Assembly (NCBI GenBank): GCA_004321905.1
Contig: SCQF01000031.1
Location: forward strand, 1-64,000
Length of the DNA: 64,000 bases
Reading direction: 5' to 3'
DNA from: Verrucomicrobiota bacterium
GTDB taxonomy: Bacteria > Verrucomicrobiota > Kiritimatiellia > CAIQIC01
Shown here: positions 51,221 to 64,000 of the stretch, in pieces
Numbering within the stretch: the stretch's first letter is position 1
How the letters are laid out: each line of letters opens with the position of its first letter
Made by a program: the position numbers and the translations under genes
The notes under the pieces: generated by a model
Database searches by the model: none
Told to the model about the DNA's origin: nothing
The model's input: the letters and a program-made list of their open reading frames with translations, nothing else

Positions 51221-52672
51221 ATGAGTGGGCCATCACATCGGGAAAAGTGCTGCGCGTCGTCTTCCGGTGACGGGCACCCATACGATCTGATCGTTCTTGG
51301 AGGAGGTTCGGCGGGATTCGCCGCCGCCATCCAAGCTCATGAACTGGGCAAGACGGCGCTGATGGTGAACGCCGGAACCATTGGCGGCACCTGCGTCAAT
51401 GTCGGCTGCGTTCCCTCCAAGACCCTGATCCGGGCCGCCGAGGCGCTGCACCGGGGAGGCCATCACGCCTTTGCCGGAATCCGGGGCGAAGCCGCGCCGG
51501 TCGATTTCGAAGCCGTTATCCGGCAGAAGGACGAACTGGTCTCGCAGCTCAGGAAGGCCAAATACGTGGATGTGCTGGACGCCTACGACCGGGTGTCGTT
51601 GGTCGAAGGCCGCGCCCGTCTGGAATCGCCTCGCGCGGTGCGGGTGAACGGCGTGGCGTACGAAGGATCACGCCTTCTGATCGCCACCGGGTCGCGGCCC
51701 CGGATGCCGGACATTCCCGGCCTGGCCGGGAGCGATCCGCTCGACAGCACGTCGGCATTCGCGCTGACGCGTTTCCCGGAATCCATGATCGTGCTGGGCG
51801 GACGCTACATCGCCCTGGAGATTGCGCAGATGTTCGCGAGATTCGGCACAAAAGTCACCGTGCTCCAGCGCAGCAGGCGGATTCTCCCAACCGAAGATAC
51901 GGATTTGACCGCGGCGTTGACCGGCTATCTGCGTGAGGAGGGGTTGTGCATCGAAACCGGTGTGCGCCTTCGGGATGTGCGGCGCGGGAAGGACGGCGTG
52001 GTTATCCGGGCTCTCGTCGGTGACGCGGAGCGGGAGTTTTCCGCTGAACGGATACTGTGTGCCACCGGCAGGCGGGCCAACATAGAGGATCTGGGCCTTG
52101 AGGAGAAGGGTGTGCGCCTTTCCGATCAGGGCGAAATTTGGGTGGACGAACATTTACAGACGTCCCAGCCGGGAATTTTTGCAGCTGGGGATGTCATCGG
52201 TGAACCCGCTTTTGTCTACACCGCAGCCTACGAAGGACGCCTGGCCGCAGCCAACGCCCTTGGCTCGGAGTCGAAAAAACGTGATTACCGGGCATTGCCT
52301 TGGGTCATTTTTTGCGATCCACAAGTGGCCGGGGTCGGCCTGAACGAACAGGAAGCGGCCCGCAGTGGAATCGAGGTGGACGTGGCCACGCTCGATCTCA
52401 AGAACGTGCCACGGGCGCTGGCGGCGCGGGACACCCGTGGGTTCATCAAGCTGATCCGCCGTAAAGGTTCCGATGAACTGATCGGCGCTCGCATCCTGGC
52501 GCAGGAAGGCGGCGAGCAGATCATGGAAGCTGCTCTGGCGATCCGGCATGGCATCGGTGTTTCCGACCTGGCCTCGGCCTTCCACCCTTATCTGACCCAG
52601 GCGGAAGGGATCAAGCTCTGCGCCCAGACCTTCGGCAAGGACGTTGCCAAGCTGTCATGTTGCTCGGCGTAA
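51221..52672 (+). CDS. merA: Mercuric reductase (MerA)
   Basis: A 483-residue FAD disulfide oxidoreductase: DLIVLGGGSAGFAAAIQA binds FAD, GGTCVNVGCVPSKTL is the redox disulfide, and the C-terminal KLSCCSA supplies the Cys pair that hands Hg(II) to the active site, a feature of true MerA. It lacks the N-terminal metal-binding domain, which here is in MerTP. AGGTGA precedes the ATG. It reduces Hg(II) to Hg(0) in the cytoplasm. Confidence 0.93.
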   Translation: MSGPSHREKCCASSSGDGHPYDLIVLGGGSAGFAAAIQAHELGKTALMVNAGTIGGTCVNVGCVPSKTLIRAAEALHRGGHHAFAGIRGEAAPVDFEAVIRQKDELVSQLRKAKYVDVLDAYDRVSLVEGRARLESPRAVRVNGVAYEGSRLLIATGSRPRMPDIPGLAGSDPLDSTSAFALTRFPESMIVLGGRYIALEIAQMFARFGTKVTVLQRSRRILPTEDTDLTAALTGYLREEGLCIETGVRLRDVRRGKDGVVIRALVGDAEREFSAERILCATGRRANIEDLGLEEKGVRLSDQGEIWVDEHLQTSQPGIFAAGDVIGEPAFVYTAAYEGRLAAANALGSESKKRDYRALPWVIFCDPQVAGVGLNEQEAARSGIEVDVATLDLKNVPRALAARDTRGFIKLIRRKGSDELIGARILAQEGGEQIMEAALAIRHGIGVSDLASAFHPYLTQAEGIKLCAQTFGKDVAKLSCCSA

Positions 52673-52693
52673 CTAACAAGAAGGAGAGCAAAC

Positions 52694-53011
52694 ATGGCAA
52701 ATATGATCTTCAAGAGCGACGTGGAATGGACAGGAACCGGCTTGCAGTCGGATGCTGTGATTCGGATGGATGAACCGGAAGCGCTGGGCGGAACGGACAC
52801 GGGGCAGAATCCGGTTGAATCGATTCTCGCGGCTCTTGGCGGCTGCATGGTCGTTTTAGTCAAGGCGTTTGTCCCGGCGCACCAAAAACTGCAGGTGGAA
52901 TCGGCTTCTGATCCAGCGTCCGTCCGGGACCTGATCGCACACGTCGAGTCGAGCTGCCCGGTAAAGGACGCCCCGAGCGGAGCTCCTGTTGTCCGGGCAG
53001 GATCAACATGA
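52694..53011 (+). CDS. OsmC family protein, internally shortened
   Basis: 105 residues against about 135-140 for the family. The first half (GTDTGQNPVESILAALGGCM) and the last part (HVESSCPVKDA) with the second conserved Cys are present, but the strands between them are missing, with the sequence jumping from VKAFVPAHQ to KLQVESASDP. OsmC proteins reduce organic peroxides with the two cysteines. This one may be inactive or redesigned. A good AAGGAG precedes the ATG, and its stop overlaps the next start. Confidence 0.78.
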   Translation: MANMIFKSDVEWTGTGLQSDAVIRMDEPEALGGTDTGQNPVESILAALGGCMVVLVKAFVPAHQKLQVESASDPASVRDLIAHVESSCPVKDAPSGAPVVRAGST

Positions 53012-53766
53012 ATGCACCGGCTCGAATCATATGCTGTGTCCTGTTGCTGACCCTGGCTGCCGGAGCGGAATCCAGCCCAACGCTTCACCGGCGGGATGCC
53101 GGCATGCGCGAAGAGTTTGATTCGCTGGATGCCTGGAAGCCGCTGACGTTTCCAAAGATTGGAAAACAAACGCGCTATTCCGTCCAGATATTGGAAAACC
53201 GGACCGTGCTGAAGGCGGAGGCGGCCGCATCGGCCTCGGGACTGGTGATGAACCGTCCGTTCAATCCTTACAAAACACCGGTGCTGCGCTGGCGCTGGCG
53301 GGTTGAAAATGTTTTTAAAAAAGGCGATGCGACCCGCAAAGACGGCGATGATTATCCGATGCGGGTCTATGTGCTTTTCACCTACGATCCGGAAAAGGCG
53401 TCGTTCGGCATGCGCGCAAAGTATGCTTTGGCAAAAGCGCTCTACGGCGAGACCCCGCCGCACGCCAGTCTGAATTACATCTGGGCCAACCGGACGCATC
53501 GCGAACACATCCTGCCCAGCCCGTATACCGACCGCTCGCAGATGATCATTCTGCGCGCAGGAAGCGCTGAAACCACCCAATGGATTGAGGAGAAAGTCAA
53601 TATTCTTGAAGATTATCGCGCTGCGTTCGGAGAAGATCCGCCCCGCGAAGCGCGGCTGGCTATTATGAGCGATGCCGATAACACCGGAGAATCTGCTGTT
53701 GGATTCATGGACTATATTGAGTTGCGCGAAGCATCTTCCGGTATGCCAACTCGTAAAAACTTTTGA
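53008..53766 (+). CDS. DUF3047 domain exported protein
   Basis: 252 residues with a signal peptide (IICCVLLLTLAAGA) and a DUF3047 domain: LRWRWRVENVFKKGDATRK, DDYPMRVYVLFTY and LNYIWANRTHREH are family blocks. Function is unknown. It starts on the OsmC stop (ATGA). A TTCCAA pair near the N-terminus is read as FPKIGK and QILENR. Confidence 0.84.
   Translation: MNAPARIICCVLLLTLAAGAESSPTLHRRDAGMREEFDSLDAWKPLTFPKIGKQTRYSVQILENRTVLKAEAAASASGLVMNRPFNPYKTPVLRWRWRVENVFKKGDATRKDGDDYPMRVYVLFTYDPEKASFGMRAKYALAKALYGETPPHASLNYIWANRTHREHILPSPYTDRSQMIILRAGSAETTQWIEEKVNILEDYRAAFGEDPPREARLAIMSDADNTGESAVGFMDYIELREASSGMPTRKNF
53148..53198. repeat. Paired TTCCAA-like palindromes inside the DUF3047 gene
   Basis: The centres are 53157 (TTTCCAAAGATTGGAAAA) and 53189 (half degraded), 32 bp apart, in frame. 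Confidence 0.65.
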
Positions 53767-53783
53767 GAGAAAGGATCCGGATC

Positions 53784-54797
53784 ATGTGGATAGGATTATT
53801 GATTGTCGCCTTTGCGATCGTATTAGCTTTTGCCAACGGCGCGAACGACAACAGCAAAGGCGTGGCCACGCTGATCGGCAGCGGACTGATGCCTGAACGA
53901 AAAGCTGTTCTTTATGCAGGAGCGGCCACATTGCTGGGTTCAGCGGCGGCCGTCTGGCTTGGCGAAGAATTGGCGCACAAATTCACAGGAAAGGGGATTG
54001 TGGATACGGTCACTCTCGGCTCGACTCTGTTTCCTCTTTGCATGGGAGTTGCTGCCGGCCTGACCGTTCTGTTGGCGACCCGTATCGGAATGCCGATTTC
54101 CACGACGCACTCCATGGTGGGGGCGATTATCGGAATCGGTCTGGCCGGAGGAGGGCTGCACTGGTCTGCGGTGTGGAGCAAGTTCTTCTATCCGCTGCTG
54201 GCCGCGCCGTTATTGGCCGTCGCCTCGGCGGCGGCTTTTTACGGAATCGCGCGATGGTTCCGTATCCGCACGGGGATCACAGAGGGGACCTGCTTATGCG
54301 TAGGACGGGCAATGCAGCCGGTCGCTGTAAGAAGCGACGGCACGCTGTATTTTGCCGGGAGCGGGATTACGCTGACGCTGGATGAGCAGCAGAACTGTAT
54401 CCGGCGCTATGCAGGAGAAATCTTCGGCATCAATGCCCAGACGGCGATTGACCGGCTGCATCTGCTTTCGGCAGGCGCCATTAGTTTCGCCCGCGGTTTA
54501 AATGATACGCCGAAAATAGCAGCGTTGATGATCGGTCTTTCCTTTCTGACGGATTCCCGGGCCGTGATACTTACCGGCGTCGGAATTCTTGCCGGAGGGA
54601 TCCTCATGGTCCGGCGCGTTTCTCAAACGATGAGCGCCCGTATTACGTCCATGAATGACGGCCAGGCCTTCAGCGCCAATCTCACTACCGCACGGGGTCA
54701 TCCGCGGATGATCGGCTCGATTTTGCTGGCATGGGTTACAACGTTGCCGGTGGCTGCGGTAATTGGTGCGGTCTGCTGGACTGTTTTCACTAGGTGA
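53784..54797 (+). CDS. PiT family inorganic phosphate (or arsenate) transporter
   Basis: A 337-residue, highly hydrophobic permease with the duplicated PiT signature: FANGANDNSKGVATLIGSG near the start and FARGLNDTPKIAALM in the second half. STTHSMVGAIIGIGL is also conserved. It co-transports phosphate with cation. In this context it may move arsenate or control phosphate uptake. The ATG at 53784 has AAAGGAT upstream. Confidence 0.9.
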   Translation: MWIGLLIVAFAIVLAFANGANDNSKGVATLIGSGLMPERKAVLYAGAATLLGSAAAVWLGEELAHKFTGKGIVDTVTLGSTLFPLCMGVAAGLTVLLATRIGMPISTTHSMVGAIIGIGLAGGGLHWSAVWSKFFYPLLAAPLLAVASAAAFYGIARWFRIRTGITEGTCLCVGRAMQPVAVRSDGTLYFAGSGITLTLDEQQNCIRRYAGEIFGINAQTAIDRLHLLSAGAISFARGLNDTPKIAALMIGLSFLTDSRAVILTGVGILAGGILMVRRVSQTMSARITSMNDGQAFSANLTTARGHPRMIGSILLAWVTTLPVAAVIGAVCWTVFTR

Positions 54798-54849
54798 GAT
54801 GAAAAGATTCGTTTGCCCAGACGACTAACGGTGAATAAAGGAGGAGATT

Positions 54850-55503
54850 ATGAAAAAATGGATTAAACCGGTGGTGTTGATTTTGGTGCTGGTCGCACTG
54901 ATCGCTGCCGCGCGGGTGTTCGGACTGGGTGAAAAACTGGGGGAACTGAAAAACTGGATCGCGGAACAGGGTGTCTGGGGTCCGTTCATTTTTGCCGGTG
55001 TCTACGCGCTGGCCGCCGTTCTTGCCATTCCCGGTTCTGCGCTGACCATCGCGGCCGGTGCGCTGTTCGGTTCCATCATCGGAGTTGTCACCGTCATTTT
55101 CGGCGCAACCCTCGGCGCGGCGCTCTGCTTTCTGATCGCCCGCTACTTCGCCCGCGATGCGATTGCATCCGGCTTGGCGAAGAATGAAAAGTTCCAAAAG
55201 CTGGACAAGCTGACGGAAAAGAACGGCGCTATCATCGTCGCCGTTACCCGACTCGTGCCAATTTTCCCGTTTAACCTGCTCAACTACGGTTTCGGCCTGA
55301 CGAAAGTTCCGTTCTGGACCTATGTGCTCTGGTCGGCTCTCTGTATGCTACCCGGAACCATCCTCTACGTCGTCGGAACGGATGCCGTCGCTACCGCTGT
55401 GCAGGAAGGCCGCATCCCGTGGGTGTTGGTTGGAATCGTTCTGTTGATTATTGGTCTGCTCGCCGTTATCGTCAAAAAAGCGCGCGGAAAACTGAAGGAG
55501 TAA
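54850..55503 (+). CDS. TVP38/TMEM64 (VTT domain) membrane protein
   Basis: 217 residues with about six membrane segments and the VTT-domain pattern: AGALFGSIIGVVTVIFGATL, then VTRLVPIFPFNLLNYGFGLT. Members are lipid scramblase-like proteins of the DedA superfamily and recur in arsenosugar clusters. AGGAGG precedes the ATG. The FAD oxidoreductase gene begins 3 nt after its stop. Confidence 0.9.
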   Translation: MKKWIKPVVLILVLVALIAAARVFGLGEKLGELKNWIAEQGVWGPFIFAGVYALAAVLAIPGSALTIAAGALFGSIIGVVTVIFGATLGAALCFLIARYFARDAIASGLAKNEKFQKLDKLTEKNGAIIVAVTRLVPIFPFNLLNYGFGLTKVPFWTYVLWSALCMLPGTILYVVGTDAVATAVQEGRIPWVLVGIVLLIIGLLAVIVKKARGKLKE

Positions 55504-55506
55504 TTT

Positions 55507-57029
<1,523 letters not shown>

Positions 57030-57033
<4 letters not shown>

Positions 57034-58379
57034 TCAACTCTGACATGTCCGATCCTGCGCATATCCTTCTCTTTGCCCGATATCCTGTACCGGGACAGGC
57101 CAAAACCCGGTTGATTCCCTCCCTTGGACCTGTTGGTGCGGCACGCCTGCATCGCCGTATGACCGAACATGTCATCAGCGCGGCACGAGCCTGCGCCAGG
57201 CAAAAACAAGTTGTCGTCACCATTTGCTTTACTGGGGCTGATCGGCGTGACTTTCGGGCTTGGTTAGGCACCGACTTGGAATACGCCGCCCAATCTTCCG
57301 GCGATCTGGGGCAGCGCCTCCGCCACGCTTTTGAACATGCTTTCCGGCGCGGAGCCTCACGCGTCGTCGTTATAGGCGCTGATATCCCGGCTATATCTGC
57401 TGAAATCATGACCCAAGCATTGAATGACTTGCAACGGTACGATGTTGTTCTTGGCCCGGCGACAGACGGCGGATACTACCTGCTTGGCATGAACCGCTAT
57501 CACCCGGATTTGTTTTCCAAGGTGACTTGGGGGACAGAGCACGTCTATGCCCAAACATGCGCCATCATTCAGCGATTGAAGTTAAATCGGTCGGATTTAC
57601 CTGTGTTAAACGACATTGATCGGCCCGCAGATTTATCCGTACTTCGCACGGATCCTCACTTTACGGATGTTTGGAACCAACAACCACAGTTGTCCGTCAT
57701 TATTCCCATGCTGAATGAAGCCGCCGTTCTTGAGCAAACATTGGAGTCTGCACGTCGTTCGTCCAATGTTGAATTGATTGCGGTGGATGGTGGCAGTCGG
57801 GACACCTCTCGCGAAATCGCTACACGTGCCGGGGCAAAATTGTTGGAAGTTGCAGGAGGACGTGCTGCCCAGCAGAACGCTGGCGCGGCACAGGCCCAAG
57901 GACGGTTACTCCTCTTTCTTCATGCCGACACATTGCTACCCAACGACTATGCCGATTCAATTCGCCGCACATTGGAAAACCCGGCTATCGTAGCCGGCGC
58001 TTTTCGATTCCAAACGGACGGACGGGGGCTTGCCATGCGTATAATGGAATGGGGTACGAATATCCGTTCTTCCATTTTTCAATGGCCCTATGGGGATCAG
58101 GGCTTATTCATGGAAAAGCGGGTTTTCGAGGAATTGCACGGCTTCGCGGCGGTCCCTATTATGGAGGATTTTGAGCTTGTACGCCGGCTTCGTCAGCGCG
58201 GCACAATAATCACATTACCCACTGTCGCGCGCACCTCGGCCCGGCGCTGGCAACGATTGGGTGTACTTCAATCCATCATCCGCAATCAAATCATGATTGC
58301 AGGTTTCTTTGCGGGCGTGTCCCCGGAACGGCTGGCTCAATTCTATCATCGGCCATTGTCCCTAAAAAACAGTGTTTGA
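57030..58379 (+). CDS. CofC-like (TIGR04282) - family 2 glycosyltransferase (TIGR04283) fusion
   Basis: 449 residues with two catalytic domains that are usually separate genes. Residues 1 to about 210 are a CofC/DUF2064 nucleotidyltransferase-like domain: LLFARYPVPGQAKTRLIPSL, VVVIGADIPAI and GPATDGGYYLLGM. Residues about 220-445 are a GT-A family 2 glycosyltransferase: LSVIIPMLNEAAVLEQTL, AVDGGSRDTS and FLHADTLLP (D-x-D-type). Both families are annotated in arsenosugar clusters. The fusion suggests direct channelling of an activated sugar. It overlaps the oxidoreductase stop and closes the gene series. Confidence 0.87.
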
Positions 58380-58384
58380 TGTAG

Positions 58385-58401
58385 CTTCCAAGGGTTGGAA
58401 G
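58385..58401. repeat. Single TTCCAA palindrome after the GT fusion
   Basis: CTTCCAAGGGTTGGAAG, centred at 58393, follows the stop of the GT gene by 6 nt. Confidence 0.78.
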
Positions 58402-58410
58402 ATTCAATTT

Positions 58411-58472
58411 TTGAACAGAAGCAAACCAAGCAACGAAGGAAAGAATTTCTTTGTTCCTTCGTTATCTTCTGT

Positions 58473-58476
<4 letters not shown>
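58411..58476. repeat. Inverted repeat element (TTGAACAGAAG type), second copy
   Basis: Arms beginning TTGAACAGAAGCAAACC and ending GTTATCTTCTGTTCAA. The right arm contains the stop codon of glnS. The element lies between the two convergent genes. Confidence 0.8.
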
Positions 58477-60200
<1,724 letters not shown>

Positions 60201-60281
60201 AAATATTCCAATAAAAAGACGGAAGCGGGCGTTATTTAACCCGATCTGGCTTGGAAAGAAATGAAAAACTACCATGGAAGA

Positions 60282-60350
60282 AAGCCGCAGATGAACACAG
60301 ATTGACACGGATTTCTAAAATGGTTTCCCATCTGTGTTCATCTGCGGCTT
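60282..60350. repeat. Inverted repeat with perfect 20-bp arms
   Basis: AAGCCGCAGATGAACACAGA and its exact complement at 60331-60350, with a 29-nt loop and a T-run after it. It lies in the glnS-GH99 divergent gap and is absent from the duplicated gap at 61.9 kb, so it was gained or lost after the duplication. Confidence 0.85.
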
Positions 60351-60392
60351 GTTTTTTCTTCATTGTTGTATGCGGGATTTAGCAGGTGATAA

Positions 60393-61843
<1,451 letters not shown>

Positions 61844-61845
<2 letters not shown>

Positions 61846-61903
61846 CCTCGATGATCTGCCGCACAGAATGTTTGTTTACCGGTGTTGAATTTTCGGTTGT
61901 TAT
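61844..61903 (-). pseudogene. Duplicated 5' fragment of glnS
   Basis: The minus strand reads TTENSTPVNKHSVRQIIEA, matching the first 20 codons of intact glnS (ITENSAPVNKHFVRQIIEA). The start codon has become ATA. The leader sequence after it (to about 61970) also matches the glnS leader at 60.2 kb. Confidence 0.85.
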
Positions 61904-61974
61904 AAAATTTCCAATAAAATACAAAACGGACGTTATTTAACCCGATCTGGCTTGGAAAGAAATGAAAACAACAA

Positions 61975-63054
61975 ATGAAATTAACCGTTAGCTTGCTAAC
62001 ACTGGCCGTGCTGTGCATCGCTTGCAGCACCAGCGCGATCGAACCGCAGAAATCGGAAATTCGTCCGGTCGTGGGCGCGATTCGCTGGGATGCGTGGCAT
62101 GGCGATAAAAGCCCCGTCGGGCGCGCGGTGGAAACCGCGCTCGGTCCCCGGCAATGGCACGGTCGCGTGCCGTTCTTCGGCAAAATCATCTCGGATACGC
62201 AGGTGGAGATTCACGGCTACACCCAGGAGATCGTGGATCAAGAAATTGCCTACGCGCATCAGGCTGGACTGAATTACTGGGCCTTTGGACTCTATTCCGC
62301 AATGCCGGCCATGACCGAGGCCCGCAATCTTTACCTCACCAGCCGGCACAAGGCCGACATCAATTTCTGCCTGTGGGACGGCCCTGATGGTTTCAGTTCC
62401 ACAGCGCACGTGCAGAGCATTGTTCAACTCATGCGCGAGCCGACCTACCAGAAAGTGCTGGGCAATCGCCCGCTGTTCTATCTCGGCTTCGTTGACGAAA
62501 AATGGGTCAAGATTTTAGGCAACCATCAGCGCACCGATGAACTGCGACGAATGGCGCAACAAGCTGGACTGGGCAATCCCTATCTGGTGGTGATGGATTT
62601 CAGCGCCACGCACGGCCAGAAAATCGCCACGGCCTTGGGTTTCGATGCCATCACCACCTATTCCTGTTCGGGCGGCGGCCACGGTACGTATGCCGCACTG
62701 ACCGAGCATGTGGAAAAATTCTGGGAGCAATGCAAAGCCACCGGCAAACAGGTTGTGCCCATCGTCATGACCAGCGCCGACCGCCGGCCGCGCGTCGAGT
62801 ACCCCATGCCGTGGGAACGTTATCAAAAACCCGGCGTCGGCATGGACAAATTTTACGAGCTGCCGGCGCCAACCGAACTCGCTGGTCACCTCGACCACGC
62901 GCTGACGTGGATCAACAAGAATCCGACTGTTGCACCAGCCCAAGCCGTCATCATCTACGCATGGAACGAGAACGACGAAGGCGGCTGGCTGGTGCCGACG
63001 TTGAGCGAAGGCACCGCGCGGATTGAGGCCGTCGCCAAAATTCTGCGGAAATAA
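61975..63054 (+). CDS. GH99-like/WbsX-type lipoprotein, copy 2
   Basis: 359 residues, similar to copy 1 over its whole length and ending in the same QAVIIYAWNENDEGGWLVPT block. The signal (LLTLAVLCIAC) again has a lipobox. Differences lie mainly in the first 35 residues and near the middle (GPDGFSS for SRDLSSTE). Both copies have intact motifs, so both are probably functional. It stands between the glnS fragment and intact gltX. Confidence 0.83.
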   Translation: MKLTVSLLTLAVLCIACSTSAIEPQKSEIRPVVGAIRWDAWHGDKSPVGRAVETALGPRQWHGRVPFFGKIISDTQVEIHGYTQEIVDQEIAYAHQAGLNYWAFGLYSAMPAMTEARNLYLTSRHKADINFCLWDGPDGFSSTAHVQSIVQLMREPTYQKVLGNRPLFYLGFVDEKWVKILGNHQRTDELRRMAQQAGLGNPYLVVMDFSATHGQKIATALGFDAITTYSCSGGGHGTYAALTEHVEKFWEQCKATGKQVVPIVMTSADRRPRVEYPMPWERYQKPGVGMDKFYELPAPTELAGHLDHALTWINKNPTVAPAQAVIIYAWNENDEGGWLVPTLSEGTARIEAVAKILRK

Positions 63055-63059
63055 GCGCG

Positions 63060-63079
63060 ATTTCCAAGCCTTGGAAAAC
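63060..63079. repeat. Single TTCCAA palindrome between GH99-like copy 2 and gltX
   Basis: ATTTCCAAGCCTTGGAAAAC, centred at 63069, 6 nt beyond the stop codon. Confidence 0.88.
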
Positions 63080-63132
63080 CACGCCCGGCCCGTTAGACTG
63101 CCGCTGCTTTTTTGACCGAAGGAAACACGAGC

Positions 63133-64000
63133 ATGACTGTACGCACCAGATTCGCGCCCAGCCCCACGGGGCAGGTCCACATCGGCAACATCCGCGCCGC
63201 GATTTATAACTGGCTCTTCGCGCGCCACGCGGGTGGTCAGTTTCTGCTGCGCATCGAGGACACCGACCGCGAGCGCTCGACGCCCGCCGCCGTACAGGCG
63301 GTGCTCGACGCGATGGCGTGGCTGGGCCTGAACTACGACGAGGCCCCGGTCTATCAGTCCACGCAGACCGCCGCGCATCTCGCCGCCGCCGAGCAGTTGC
63401 TCAAGACGGGTCACGCCTACAAAGAAGACAAGGGCGGCACCGGTAAGGGCGAGTGCGTCATCTTCCGTATGCCGGGCACCGATATGAGCTTCCGTGACGA
63501 AATCAAGGGCGACCTCGTGAAGAAGGCCGCCGACATGAAGGATTTCGTCATCGTCCGCTCCGACGGTACGCCGGTCTTCCACCTCGCCAACGTGGTGGAC
63601 GATCTGCACATGAACATCACGCACATCATTCGCGGCGATGACCACGTGGAGAACACCTACCGGCACGTCGCGCTCTTCCGCGCGCTCGGCGCGACGCCAC
63701 CGAAGTACGCGCACCTGCCGATGATTGTCAACGCGCAGGGCAAACCCTACAGCAAGCGTGACGGTGCTGCTTATGTGGGCGACTTCCGCGCGAAAGGCTA
63801 CCTTGGCGAGGCGCTGTTCAACTACCTTGCACTGCTCGGTTGGTCGCCCGGTGGTGACCGCGAGCTGATGAGCCGTGATGAGATGGCGCGGCTATTCACC
63901 TTCGACCGCGTGCAGTCCTCCGCCGCGCAGTTCGATCTCGTAAAATTGCTCTGGATGAACGGCGAGTATATGCGCGCGCTGCCCCGCGAGCAACGCGAAG
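63133..64000 (+). CDS. gltX: Glutamyl-tRNA synthetase, 5' part
   Basis: 289 codons before the window edge. It is a class I synthetase: [20 protein letters not shown] with the HIGN form of the HIGH motif, [32 protein letters not shown], and the KMSKS-type loop PYSKRDGAA. GAAGGAAACACGAG precedes the ATG at 63133. It charges tRNA-Glu; a separate GlnS is encoded next to it, so misacylation of tRNA-Gln need not be its role here. The 3' end is outside the window. Confidence 0.96.
   Translation, partial: MTVRTRFAPSPTGQVHIGNIRAAIYNWLFARHAGGQFLLRIEDTDRERSTPAAVQAVLDAMAWLGLNYDEAPVYQSTQTAAHLAAAEQLLKTGHAYKEDKGGTGKGECVIFRMPGTDMSFRDEIKGDLVKKAADMKDFVIVRSDGTPVFHLANVVDDLHMNITHIIRGDDHVENTYRHVALFRALGATPPKYAHLPMIVNAQGKPYSKRDGAAYVGDFRAKGYLGEALFNYLALLGWSPGGDRELMSRDEMARLFTFDRVQSSAAQFDLVKLLWMNGEYMRALPREQRE

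Overview
The window looks like a chromosomal segment from a GC-rich member of the PVC superphylum, most likely Verrucomicrobiota or Kiritimatiellota. Two things point there. The four prepilin-like genes at 0.5-4.9 kb have the order and architecture of the Verru_Chthon cassette (D-B-C-A). The intergenic spaces are also full of REP-like and other palindromic repeats, with RAYT (REP-associated Y1/HUH transposase) genes among them. The exact lineage is an inference.

Layout. 0-0.5 kb: window-edge gene and a broken IS1595-type transposase. 0.5-4.9 kb: prepilin-like cassette behind a 24-bp perfect palindrome. 5.3-7.1 kb: GH20-type glycosidase. 7.2-13.6 kb: purine genes purH, purM and purB, mixed with queG, a RAYT and a bS23/IVP four-helix gene. 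13.7-18.6 kb: Fe-SOD, exonuclease III, an rdgB-RAYT in-frame fusion, a homocysteine S-methyltransferase and parB. 18.6-24.4 kb: M48 protease, small protein, cold-shock protein, aroK, TatD, ROK kinase, patatin, DUF167. 24.5-32.1 kb: alaS carrying an in-frame RAYT element, then purQ and purL with a GxxExxY cassette between them. 32.3-35.6 kb: AT-richer mnmE-mnmG, with a perfect parS-type palindrome inside mnmG. 35.6-42.4 kb: DUF1573-rhodanese-MauE membrane module, thiL, a Fe-S PD-(D/E)XK nuclease, lipid kinase, HAD phosphatase and M23 lipoprotein. 43.0-58.4 kb: a one-direction accessory region, with ECF sigma/anti-sigma, thioredoxin, GH63-like glucosidase, then an arsenic/mercury block (peroxiredoxin-DUF547, radical SAM, ArsM, MerTP, MerA, OsmC, DUF3047, PiT, TVP38, MerA-like oxidoreductase, CofC-like/GT2 fusion). 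58.5-64 kb: glnS, two tandem GH99-like lipoproteins, a decayed gltX copy and intact gltX running off the edge.

The most unusual feature is the repeat ecology. A palindrome TTTTCCAAnnnTTGGAAAA occurs about 27 times. In nine places two copies are paired, and in eight of those nine the centres are exactly 32 bp apart. REP pairs come in sequence variants that match the RAYT gene beside them. These elements are also found in frame inside or fused to conserved genes (queG, thiL, alaS, rdgB). Other repeats supply stop codons or C-termini. No rRNA, tRNA or CRISPR array was seen.

The strongest candidate for an undescribed metabolic system is the 47.3-58.4 kb block. It resembles arsenosugar-type clusters (ArsM plus TIGR04282/TIGR04283-type glycosyltransferases, here fused in one protein). 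It lacks a recognisable ArsS, has a different radical SAM enzyme, and contains a merTP-merA mercury module.
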